Positions 48,526 through 59,136 of a stretch of 64,000 nucleotides of DNA are shown one piece after another. The position numbers and the translations under genes were made by a program. Each line of letters starts with the position of its first letter. Positions within the stretch are counted from its first letter, which is position 1. The notes below the pieces were generated by a model. The model did not search any database and was not told the origin of the DNA. It worked only from the letters and a program-made list of their open reading frames with translations. Source of the stretch: Fomitopsis serialis (Eukaryota; Basidiomycota; Agaricomycetes; Polyporales; Fomitopsidaceae); the NCBI RefSeq assembly GCF_022376445.1, contig NW_025955006.1, positions 1 through 64,000 on the forward strand, in the 5' to 3' direction.

Positions 48526-49320
48526 TCACGCGATCACGCAGTTCTGATTCTGGTTGACACACTCCGCCTTCACCTTGGACACAAAGGTGCCGTCCGCCTT
48601 GACGTCGCCAAGGACGACCTTCTCTCCGACAGCGGGGACCTGGAGCACCGCGCTCTCCTCCGTCAACCCGAACGCCTCGACCGTCTCCTTCGTGCCGCCG
48701 GTCGAGACGAACATCTGCTTGAGCACGCCGACCGGCGTGGGCGCCGCGACGCTGTCCGCCCACTTCTCCGCCTCGTAGAGGCCGTGGATGTACTGGTCCG
48801 CGGCGGAAACGTAGAAGACGTCGCCGCCGGGGTGAGAGAAACTGAGCGCGGTGCCGGCGAGGGGCTGCGCCGCCTTGGCGAGCTGGGTGGTCGCCCACGC
48901 CCCGCCCGCGGCGGGCTTCGAGAGGTAGGTGAGCTCACCCCCGGCGCCTTGGAAGACGACGCGGACGGTGTCCTGCCAGAGGGTGGCGGCGAGCTTGCCG
49001 GAGGGGTGCACGGCGAGCGCGGGGAGCGTCTTGTCTTCGGCCCACTCCTCCTCTTCCTCGTCGTACGAGAAGACGACCAGCTTCGAGCCGGAAGTGATTC
49101 CGACAACAAAGGACTTGGTGGTGGTGGCGACGTAGGCGGCGGTGGAGCCGGCGCGAACGGAGCTGGAGACGAGCTGCTCGTCGCCGAACGCCTCCCCGGT
49201 CCAGAGCTTGACGACGAGCTTGCCGCTGTCGGTGTAGAGGAGGTAGTTGCCGTTGTTAGCGGGGGTCGGCCCTGCGCCGTTGGCGGAGAGGCCGCGAGCG
49301 ATATCCTTCACTTGGGACAT
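48526..49320 (-). CDS. Beta-propeller / lectin-like protein
   Basis: An uninterrupted 264-residue protein without introns. Repeating units of about 45 residues carry alternating small and aromatic residues: NYLLYTDSGKLVVKLW, FVVGITSGSKLVVFSYDE, KLAATLWQDTVRVVFQG, GDVFYVSAADQYIHGLYEA. This recalls the fungal fucose-specific lectin propeller, though key sugar-site residues cannot be confirmed by eye. There is no signal peptide, as is usual for fungal defence lectins. A strong TATA box lies about 100 nt upstream, suggesting high expression. The third-position GC bias is extreme, giving long spurious open frames on the other strand. Confidence 0.72.
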   Translation of the reverse strand: MSQVKDIARGLSANGAGPTPANNGNYLLYTDSGKLVVKLWTGEAFGDEQLVSSSVRAGSTAAYVATTTKSFVVGITSGSKLVVFSYDEEEEEWAEDKTLPALAVHPSGKLAATLWQDTVRVVFQGAGGELTYLSKPAAGGAWATTQLAKAAQPLAGTALSFSHPGGDVFYVSAADQYIHGLYEAEKWADSVAAPTPVGVLKQMFVSTGGTKETVEAFGLTEESAVLQVPAVGEKVVLGDVKADGTFVSKVKAECVNQNQNCVIA

Positions 49321-49416
49321 GACGACTGGTGAGTGCTGGTAGAGTGCAGAGAATATGATCTGGTGTGCGATGCGAAGAGCGGGCGAATTGCTGTATGAGC
49401 CTGCCGCGCGGATGAT

Positions 49417-49424
49417 CTTTTATA
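49417..49424 (-). promoter_or_regulatory. TATA box of the propeller-like gene
   Basis: TATAAAAG on the minus strand, 97-104 nt before the ATG at 49,320. Confidence 0.6.
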
Positions 49425-49429
49425 CAGCT

Positions 49430-51070
49430 GCCTCCGTCAGCCTAGCGGCTACTCCGAGTAACTCTGGTGAATCGCCTTGCAGGTCTCGACGGTGCGTCCT
49501 CCCCGAAATGACCAGGTTGTACGTATTCACATCATCGTACGCAGCCTGGTACGAAAGCGTGTGCAGTGACATGACCGCGTGCTGGTCTTCCATGACTTTG
49601 TGACAGTCGGCGGATTGTTCATATCGCGTCTCCGCGGGATCTGGTCGACTGCAAGAACAATTGAACTCTGGGAAATCGAGTCAACACTGGATCCCCTTGC
49701 CCCTTGCTGACAGCCGTCTGTCCATTTCAAGACGCCAAGAGCGACTTTTCCGTAAAGCGCTGCAGCAATGGCCCATGAGGTGTCACGTCAAGTGCGTCCA
49801 CTGCACTATATGCCCGCATTCGAGTTGAAGACCTCCAGGTTCTTGGGTCGGGCCAACGTAAGTTCTGCTTAGTCGATTGACAACTTGAAAGCTCATTCAC
49901 AAGAGGCTGTCAATGTCTTCATAACCAATTTCGTCCGAAGGGATTGCCAACGACGTCCACAACAACGCGCGCTACTAGGCGCTACCAGTACACCAGTCGG
50001 GAACCGCCGCTTAACAGCCTGTCGTCGGTGCCTGCCATCAATCTTCTGTCCTCCGCTCTACAGAGATCCCCAGAAGCGCCCTGGATTGGACTCTCCGGTG
50101 AAAAGTGATCGAGATCTGGAGAAGCGGGGTTTTCCCACCACTTAATGAACGGCGTACGTCGAGGTCGGCAGGGAAGATGTTCAAGACAACAATGACAGAG
50201 AATCAAGGTCAGCAGACAGGCCCGGGTCCGCAACGTGCGACACATGCGACTTTACCATGCAGCTCGTACCTCACCTCCGCCGCAGCGCTCACGCAAGCAC
50301 TCGCCCCATCGTATCAAGCTCCGTTTCGCAACATACTGTACACTGCGAAACTATCGCCATGTGTTCGGTGTACAACAGGAAGTATGTGCGGAAATATGGA
50401 CTCAGCGCGGGAGGCTCAACCTATAATTTCCCTATAACTTCCGTGGCACTGCTTGGTGAGTACTTTCGACTGAATGATGGGCCAGCCGGATCCTGCCTCC
50501 GCAGATTGTGTCGCGTTAGCGAGCTTCCATTCAGGCTACATCGTTGATTATCATTCGAAATCAAAGCGACCGGTCACATTACGTTCCGCAGCCAAGCTGG
50601 CGTTTGGCCAGGTCGCCCGTTGAACGGCGAAATGTCGAAGAGAAGGGTGAGACTGATGCTAGCTATTGTCAGTTATTGCCCTCTCGGGGACTGACGGCCT
50701 CGGGAAACCTTTAGGACGTGCCGCGGCCCTCGCTTCCGTTGTTGGTCAAATGCAGTCAGCAAACCTCTTCTGCTCGATATTTGTGGTCGGACGACTCAAA
50801 CGGCGGAATGCGATGCTCAAGGTGGGCTCTTCAGGGCATTCAGGGAAACGCCGATCACATCACTGGGTGGTCTTGTTCTGGCCAGTAAACGTCGTCCACT
50901 CGAGCAACGGGCCTGTCTTCGTGCGACCCCGACGCCGAACTCGGGTGCAGGCCCGCGGGACTGCTTGATTTGCGCAAACGCCGCCGTGTGGAAGTCTCAG
51001 CAAGGCCGCAGAGTTATATGGATGGCCGCAGCCTCAGATCATCGCCATTCCTCCCTGCCTAACTCTTCAC
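49430..51070. other. No recognisable gene
   Basis: Contains the second dispersed-repeat copy (50,091-50,155); otherwise nothing supported. Confidence 0.4.
50091..50155. repeat. Dispersed repeat, copy 2
   Basis: AAAAGTGATCGAGATCTGGA, AAGCGGGGTTTTCCCAC and AATGAACGGCGTAC, in the same order and orientation as at 47,361-47,448. Confidence 0.5.
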
Positions 51071-51074
51071 CATA

Positions 51075-52923
51075 ATGCCGAACCTCCACGATGACGCTTT
51101 CAGCGGAGATCTTACCAGCACTCTGCTCGAGAAGTACCTCAAGGATGCTGGTCCCTCCGCCTCCACCTTGATCAACTCTCCCGGGGGAATGAAGAAGGTC
51201 ACTCCGCTCGCCGCGGCATGCTGGGGCGGTCGCCTTGCCGTCGTCCAGCTACTCCTGAAGAACACGTCTCCCAAACTGGACATCAACTTCGCGGACCCCA
51301 ACGGACGCACCGCGCTCTTCTTCGCATGTTCCCGCTCACCGTCTAAGGACAGAGTCAAGATCGTCGAGGCACTCCTGGATGCCAACGCGAACGTTGACGT
51401 GCAGTTCCCGCAGGACGACAACAGCACGGCGATCATGGTCGCCTTAAAGCAGCTCCGTGACAAGGACCTCGTCCATCTGCTTGTTGATCGCAACGCGTCG
51501 CTAGACTTGGAGAACAGTAAGCGCCAAACAGCGCGCACGATAGCTAAGGAGGTCGGTATGGAGCAGGAGCTGTTGTCGGCGGGCCAGAGGAAGGCGAACA
51601 GAAACAGCTTCATCGACTACATCGTTTCGACCGTGCTGTTCGTGGTGTCGTACATCAACCTTGGGATGATCAAGGACGCTGTGACGGGTGTCATCGGAAA
51701 GATATTCAAGCTCTCAGGAAAACGGGACGCGACTGGAGTCAAGGTACTGTGCATAACCCTTCGGAACATGCACGAACCGCTGATATGTGTCGTCTCTGTA
51801 GGAAGTAGCCAAGGTACGGGGCTTATGCAGACGGTAACATAGCTTAAAATTCTCAGCTGATCGGTTTTAAGGACATCCTATCGCCCAAAGTTGCGAAAGA
51901 GTTCAATGATAAGTTCGACCAGTCCACCAATCAGGTATGTCCACCGATGCATGGGTACCTTAGCTTCATCTCAATGTCATGAACATCCACAGAAGGGCCC
52001 TGATCCCCCCGCCGGTCCCGACGCCCCTACCGCAGAGGTGATACCCACCTATGCTATGTCCCATGTGCCCACGAGATACTGATTGCAATCTCTCGCAGCC
52101 TCGTACCGTCAAGGACTTCCAGAATGTACTTACCGACTACGTGACCGAGTCCGGTCTCAGCAAGTTCTTCCCGCGCGACGATCCCTTCATCCAGAAGCTC
52201 GCTGGCCGCGCAGCGGCGTTGCGCGAGAACAAGTCGGACCCGCTCGGGAAGCCCGAGAACTTGAAGAATCTCATCACCCTCTCGCTGTACCACCCGATCA
52301 TCTACTGCGACGACAGCGGCTCCATGGCTGCCGACAATCGGTACATCAAGCAGCGCGAGCTCGTCTCGCGGATCGCCCGCGTCGCGACGAAGATCGTGCC
52401 CGACGACTTCGGCGTCGAGCTGCGCTTCATCAACTCGCGCATCACGAAGTCAAACATGACGACGGAGGAGATTGACCAGACGGTCTCGTCGGTCTCGCCG
52501 AGCGGCGGGACGAGGATTGGGACGACGCTGAAGAACGATATTCTGAAGCCGTTCGTGTACGACAGGCTCGCGGATACCACGAACCCGTTCAAGCGGCCGT
52601 ACCTCGTGTGCGTCATCACAGACGGCGAGCCGACGAGCGAGCCGCAGTCGACGTTCAAGGACGCGATTGTCGAGTGTCGGGCGACGCTCGACAGCAACAA
52701 GTTCTACCCCACGTCGGTCATGTTTTGCGTCAGCCAGATCGGGGACGACCCCGCGGCGGAGGCGTTCTTGGATGCCTTGCGCAACGATGGGTCGATCCAG
52801 GACGTGGTGCACTGCACGGCGGAGAAACTCGACGATAAATTCGATGAGCTGAGGGCAAACGAGGGGAGATTGGAGGAGTGGATTCTCAGGCTTTTGACGA
52901 AGCCGCTCATGGGAGATGATTGA
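51075..52923 (+). CDS. Ankyrin-repeat plus vWA-domain protein
   Basis: An intact 542-residue protein in five exons (51075-51743, 51802-51813, 51857-51934, 51993-52037, 52099-52923), all junctions phase 0. Residues 1-190 hold about four ankyrin repeats (TPLAAACWGGRLAVVQLLL, GRTALFFACSRS, VKIVEALLDANANVD, DLVHLLVDRNASLDL). A short hydrophobic stretch follows at about 180-200. From about residue 310 a von Willebrand A domain carries the metal-site motif DDSGSM (DxSxS), SGGTRIGTTL and CVITDGEPT. The second exon is only 12 nt. Ankyrin-vWA proteins of fungi are probably protein-interaction adaptors; no enzyme domain is present. The gene converges on eIF3L with about 150 bp between. Confidence 0.88.
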
Positions 52924-53074
52924 GGACCGTGTCATCCATACTTGTCTTGCTTTCGATATGATGTGATATGTCTGTGGCAAGCATTATGCACAACAATGTT
53001 GACGGGACAAGGCTACAGCATCAGCGGGCAAGAAATACATGGATCAGTATTTACACTCTACATTCCCAGTGCAC

Positions 53075-55333
53075 TCAAGCTGTCTTGACACCACCCCAGG
53101 CGACACTACGCCCTGCCGTACGAGGCGCAGCTGTCGGCAACTCTGGCGCGATACCCACAGGTGCCTTCGCTTTTGGTGGAAGGGGGCTGTTCCGGAGGGC
53201 ATCGAAGACACGCTGTGCGTGCTCCGTGTTCCGGATGAACCATCCTGCGTATTTTCTGCCGAGCGTCGACTCGGCCATGTGCACCATGTTCTACCAGGAA
53301 CATGTGAGTACTTCAAAGGCTTCCGCAGGTGAAGTGGGGAAACCAACCTCGTCAATCACGAAGTCCAGATCACTCGTCGACGCCGTCTGGCCGTCCAACA
53401 GGCCTTTCTCGTTCTCTGTGTCAACCCTGCTCACGCTCCTGCTCGCTTGCTTCATGACCATCAACTGCTGGACCATCTCCTCCTCGTCCGCGTCGAGGAA
53501 GTTCGCGAGCTTCGCCGCGTCGAGCGACGCGTACAGCTTCAGGAAGCTGCGTAGTGTCGGCACCGGCGCCTGCGCGCGCACCTCGGAGAGAAACAGGGCG
53601 AGGTGTCGTTGTGCTGGCTCGACCGGCGGGTCCTCCATGTACAACGCGAGCTGGTCACCCTCCTCGTAGGGCGGTGGGTTGGCCGCGATGAACTTGGGGC
53701 AGGCGTACAGGAAGAGCTCCTCGACGGCGGGGAGGCCCTCCTCGCTGGTGAATTCGTGAGGTCACGGATAGAGACGATAGGTGACGACTCACCCTCGCGA
53801 CATCTTGGTGAACTGATCTCCATATCGCTCCTTGACGATGTTGGAGATGTTGTCGTCGACGCGCATCGGGGAGAGGGCGCTGCATATCGCCAGAAGTGCA
53901 TACATCCGATCGGCAGTCTTGTTGATCTGTAACACAATGTAAGGTGCACAATCACAAAAGACAAGCGGATGACATACCTGGTCATACTGATAGCTGCGCG
54001 TGTGGTACTGCCGCATCCGTAGGATGAAGTTCAGGATGTTAACGAAGGTCCGGATAGCGTCGGGATACCGCCGGAGCATGATGTAGCAGAAGCCGACGTA
54101 GTAGAAAGTGGTGACATGGCAGGCTGTGACACGCATGAACGGAGACTACGAGAGGGTCAACATGCGAGCTCCGGGAGTGATGAGACACGCACCTTTTGGC
54201 TGAGTTCGACGTTTTCCATGATCTTAAGCGCAAGAGTGAAGTCGCCGAGGAGCGTGTGCACCCGCAGGAGACCGATGATGCTGAAGTAGCCAAGCATACG
54301 GTACAATGGGCGCACACCATATTCGCCCACAATCTCCCTGCACAAACATGAGTGACGTTCTGCCGCTGCAGTCATCTGACGTACGCAATCTCCTCGGCAG
54401 ACTTGCTCTCCTGTAGCGCAATGATGTGCTCGTGAATTTTCGACTTTTGTATGAGCGAGTACAGAACGTTGAGGACGCTGTACGAGCTCCACACCTGGCT
54501 CTCCTCGGAGAGCAGGACGATCTCTTCGTCTGTCTTTGACTTGACCTTTGATCGCCAGACGCAGAACGACTGGTACTGGTAGATGAACTCGTCGATGATG
54601 TCCCAGAGCCACTGCTCAGGGAGCTCCAGAGCTACGGGGCCGTCCGAGTCTGAAGGGTCAATGGTCAGACTGGCGGAGAACCAATGAGCATTCGCCACTC
54701 ACTCAGCAGGTAATTGAACAGCTCGCAGCTGTTCTCGTACGAGTGGAAGCGGTCGTCGATGTCGGGCTGAAGTCGCGAGTAGACGTGGCGGTAGTAGAGC
54801 TCGCGGTAAAGGATGAGGAAAATCTGGTCTGCGTAGAAGTTGCGGTGTCAGTTCTCGTGGAATGCAAGCAGGCTCACCATCGTTCACCAAGGGTGCGATC
54901 ACCTCCGCCTCTGGCCATTCCGTCTTCGCGTAGAACTTCTCCGTCAGTCTATTCCACCCGCTCTCGTAGGCCACCGTGATTTCGGCGAGGTTGTTGTCTA
55001 GGACGGCTTTGTGGAAATGCACAATGAACTGCGCAACGTTGGAACATGCGAGCCCAAGACGCAGCGCATGCACTCACCCGCTTGACGACGTCTGGCACCT
55101 GAGAGAAGGCTGCTTGTTGCGCCATCTGCTGTTGAACAGCCACAAGCGTAGTCTCGTCTATCCGAGGCTGTGCTGCAGGAGAATGAGTATCGCCTCATTC
55201 CGATGCGACCACCATGCTTACCGTCTTCGTACATTCCGTTCTGACCATAGTTTCCGATGGCAAGGTTCACGTCAACATCCTGCAGGTCCTCCTCGGGCTC
55301 TGCTTCCCAGAGCGCAGTGCGTTGTTGAGACAT
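53075..55333 (-). CDS. Translation initiation factor eIF3 subunit L
   Basis: A conserved PCI-type subunit of eIF3, which recruits the 40S ribosome to mRNA. The start is [16 protein letters not shown]. Further along are [94 protein letters not shown] and [13 protein letters not shown], all hallmarks of eIF3L, and the C-terminal PCI part [20 protein letters not shown]. The gene is cut by many 50-70-nt introns (for example 53,347-53,291), and every exon I checked joins in frame. Length is close to 600 residues, usual for the family. No frameshift was seen, in contrast to the genes just downstream in coordinates. Confidence 0.92.
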
Positions 55334-55339
55334 CGTCGG

Positions 55340-56180
55340 AGACTGAGAGGGACGGTGGAGGAAGGATGCTGGAGGCGTAGCGTGCACGGTGTATGGCAAA
55401 AATGATCGGTGATGAAAATGTAATCTCAATAAGCGAGGCTGTCAGTGGCCATACAAAACTGGGTAACGATAGTATACTGTGGCAACAAACGTATAGAGAG
55501 ATCTTACTTACTAACGAAAGTTGCTAAGCGCCTCCGTGTCGCAGCGTTGTTCCGTGCATCTCGTCCCGCCTTTACGAGGTCGGATCCTTCTCTGAACATA
55601 CCCTTGCTCAAGTCCTGATAGAGCTCATCGTGCATGCGGCATGCTCGTGCACTCCCAAGGCGCGTCTTCAACGGCAGCACCCGCAGATGGCTGGCATGCG
55701 CCTGGGAGCGAAGAGCATGAGCAAGCTCACTAGTCGAAGGGACAGCAGGGTAACTGTTGTAGCCTGTACGTCCTCTGCAGAGGTTGCGACGAAGGAGAGG
55801 GGATTGTCGCTGGAGGTATGTGCCTAATTGAATCAGAGTCGGCTGTTCCAGCGTACGAATCCTCGCAGGAACGGGGCAAATCCCTGCTGGTTGGCGATCA
55901 GCTGTTCTTCACGAACGCGACTTCGCCAGCTCTAACCGCCCAGTGTATACGCAACAATGCCAGAGATCCACAGCTTGTACCAACACTCATCCGGGACTCC
56001 CTGTCACGTCGCGTGGTCCACCAGAAGTCTCCCACTGGCGATAGCTGGCAGTTCTTCCCGGCGCACGCATCTGACTAAAGCCGGCCGTCGTTCTTACTCT
56101 ACGCCAGCATTTCCAGATCGAAGTGGAGATGATTTTGCTGTCAGTGCATTCCATTGGCCAGGCACGGAGTATGACGAGTG
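55340..56180. other. Intergenic; possible lost N-terminus of the next gene
   Basis: Nothing definite. The nucleotidyltransferase downstream lacks a clear start, so part of its 5' exons may lie here in decayed form. Confidence 0.3.
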
Positions 56181-56189
56181 TGAAGATCC

Positions 56190-57816
56190 CTAGGGTTCCT
56201 ACGAGAGTCCTGAAGGCGCGTGCGGATGTATACGAAGAGTCAACTCGATTATGCAAGCAACCTTTGGGAGACGGTTCGAAGTAGTGGTTTTCGGGAGTAC
56301 TTGCTACGGCACGGATAGCGCAGACAGCGACCTTGACCTATGTATGCTGGTAGGCAGTGTCCGTCCTCTGTGAGAGCCTTCGACCTTCATATTTTGATTG
56401 AAAAGGACCACAAGAAACCCAACGGCACTTTGCCAGAGATGACGTAGATCTGTTTGGTCGGTCATTACTTCTTTGTTCGTCCGTGTGAGGTATTGACTAT
56501 AACACAGGGCCGTACGATGTTGAGTGAGTGCTTGGATGAACTCCTCACCGAGAGACTCACGACCATCAGGGCTGTCGCGGCTGCACTCAAGACCGTCAAA
56601 TCGTTGAAGCGAAGTTCAGAACCCATGTTCATCAACGTGGAGGCCATACCTAGGGCTCTCGTCCCGATTGGTCAGTTACCAATATATCCGTCCCCGTACC
56701 CGGGTCGACTAATGTTTCGTCGGGCAGTGAAGTTCAAGGATACAGTGACGGGCTTGTCGTGCGACCTGAACGTCAACGACCGTCTCGGGGTCGTGAACAC
56801 CTTACTCATCAGGCAATACTCCATGCTATCCCCGCTGGTCCGTCCGATGATATATGTGATCAAGTACTGGGCGAGGAATCGGGAGCTGAATGATTCATCC
56901 GCCGTACCGGCGACACCCAGCAGCTACGCATACGCGCTTATGACAATAGCTTTCCTGCAGGTATGTAACGCCGTGCATATCGTTGCCAACGGCCATTATA
57001 TATACTCGCAGATGCGCAGTTTGCTCCCCAACCTTCAGAGGCCATCAGACGCCGAATATCCAGATCCAGACAAACACATCTGGTTCCGGAGGGTGACGAG
57101 ATATTCAGGAAAGATGGCGCATATGAAGTGTGATGTGCGGGTTCTGGCTTTGGACAAGTGGGAACCTAGCCGGGAGATTCCTACCCACAGACAAGCCTGA
57201 TAGAATGGTTCAGGTGCGTATGGTCCCGTCACGCTGACTTGGTGGGCTCTTTTGACGAATATATCAGCTATTGGGCATCAGAGCATGACTACTCGCGCCT
57301 CGCTATAAGCGTGCGCGACGGCGGAATCGTTCCGAAAATTGACATCGTGAAGCGTCATTCTCCTGAGATAGACGTCGACATCGAAGCCACGCTGAGTCTG
57401 ATCCGAGACATCGGGAGTAGCCTCGATCAATGAGCTTCTACACTTCGTGCAACCACCGTGTGTGTGCACGATCCATTTGTCCGCATCAAGGTGGGTAGAT
57501 CATGCGGCCGGACAGTCTCGTCGTGCTCATTCCTGGTTGAATGCAGAACTTGACGGCCTCGGTCTCGATGAGAGACTTCAAGAAGTTCAAGGAGGAGTGC
57601 GCGGAGGCTTGCAAGCTTTTACAGGAAGGGCTGCCTATCCAACAACTCTGTAGCCACATACCTGGTCAAATATTCGTTGAGTTGATGCAAAGTTTCCTAG
57701 ACCAGCAGTTTGTATCCCTGGTCTCTTCATACTATGACCCGAGTCGTCCGTATCAAGCTTCAAGACCCGTCATGCATCATTGTCTTATGGTCGTATTCGC
57801 GACATTTGCGTGCTGA
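56190..57816 (+). pseudogene. Cid1/Trf4-type non-canonical poly(A) polymerase or TUTase, damaged
   Basis: Family marks: the nucleotidyltransferase motif VVVFGSTCYGTDSADSDLDL with its catalytic Asp pair, then VEAIPRALVPI-VKFKD with the third Asp region (LSCDLNVNDRLGVVNTLLI), RPMIYVIKYWARNRELN, SSYAYALMTIAFLQ, and the PAP-associated end YWASEHDYSRLAISVRDGG and VCVHDPFVRIKNLTASV. These enzymes add A or U tails to RNA. Damage: a frame slip just before the NTase motif (about 56,240), another near 57,193, and an in-frame TGA at 57,431-57,433 between two conserved blocks that share one frame. The TGA follows CAA and could come from CGA by C-to-T change. Introns flanking the good exons are intact, so the gene died recently or this is one bad allele. 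Confidence 0.78.
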
Positions 57817-58042
57817 TCTGAGTTGTGAGCAAGGGTGTACTCAGGAGAGGCCACAATAAAGGCATCTACATATCATGACATCTACATCTGGTTTGTGCGA
57901 TGCTTCGATTTGGTCTCGATGATACTGCTTCTGCATCACCTGCCATTTCCGGAAGTCCGTACTTCACGGCCTCCGCCCGCAGGTTGCATCCCACCAGCTC
58001 ACTCCTCGTCCTGCTCTCTCCTCCCCTCGCCGTTTTCCTAGC

Positions 58043-58889
58043 ATGGCCACGCTAGCGCGGTTGACTTCGATATCAACCCAGACGCTCTCCTGCTGCTCGA
58101 ACGGCAGCGACTACAGTCGCTTGTGAACCCTAATGCGAACGCGCTCCACATCCCACAGATTGCACGGAATATGCGGCAGCTGCGCGCCGGGTGCTCTCCC
58201 TGGAGGAGAAGGAGGGGCGATCAGAGGCGGTGAACTTGCTGAGGAGCCATATGAGAGGATGAGGAGCATGCTTGGCCCGGAGGGGGAGGCGGCGGGCGTG
58301 GAGAGGTGCGTTGGTCAACGGATACTTGTGACCGTGCGCGGTTAACATGGGACGTGATAGACTGGAGGAACCTGCGGGCAGTGCCAGCACATCGGCGTCG
58401 ACGTCGCTGCTGGACTCTAAGCCATCTTCGCCTCTGTCCTCACTACAACCTACTGCCACGAAGACTCCGGCTCCGACGCCGACGCCGAGCCATTCACGCC
58501 CTACACAGATGACCCCGAGGCAGGCTACACGAACGACGAGATGCTGCAGATGCAGCGGCAAATGATGAATGACCAGGACGTGCACCTCGACCGGCTCTCG
58601 CAGTCGGTAAACCGCCAGCGTGACCTGTCCCTCCAGATCAACGATGAGCTGGACGTGCATACGGGATTATTAGAGGAACTCGACCACGAGCTCGACCACA
58701 CTGGGAGCAGGCTGAGCGGCGCGAGGAAAAACTTGGAGAGGGTGGCGAAGGGGGCAAGGGAGAACGGTGCGTATGTGGAGTTTTGTGGGTTGGTACGAGA
58801 TTGAACGTTTCTTGTATCCAGGCTCGACGGTCATGATCGCCATCCTGATTCTCGTGCTACTCATCCTCATCATTATATTCAAGACATAA
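58043..58889 (+). CDS. Qc-SNARE, syntaxin-8/Syn8-like (several frameshifts)
   Basis: Starts MATLARLTSISTQTLS. The Qc SNARE motif is clear: NDQDVHLDRLSQSVNRQRDL, then QINDELDVHTGLLEEL with the central Gln, ending in a C-terminal anchor (VMIAILILVLLILIIIF). Such SNAREs drive fusion in the endosome-vacuole pathway. The last intron (donor about 58,767, acceptor at about 58,822) joins the anchor in frame. Upstream, the frame slips about four times, each fixed by one missing base: after CTCTCC (58,104), in GCCGGGTGC (58,190), in GAGCCATATGAG (58,245) and before GACTCCGGC (58,460). Two of these lie in CC or GGG runs, which fits lost homopolymer bases. Confidence 0.75.
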
Positions 58890-59136
58890 CACTGACTCTT
58901 GCGAACACCTCTCGCGTATTCTCCCTTGCATATCACCGCGCTTCATATACGAGCACTCATCTGCACATAGCTCACTTATCCTATATGTATAGTACGCTAG
59001 CATAATATCCCGGGACACATGGATTTTTGATACCTTTAGGTCTTCAGTCGAATGTCCTTATCACCTTGGAGGTCCCGCTAATTGTGGGTGGCTATGAAAT
59101 GAACAAGGTCTTCGTCGAAGGCCAGGATGTGCGGGT

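Noticed and set aside
48469..49332. 287-codon plus-strand open frame
   Set aside because: Antisense of the intact propeller-like gene; the extreme third-position GC keeps all frames open.
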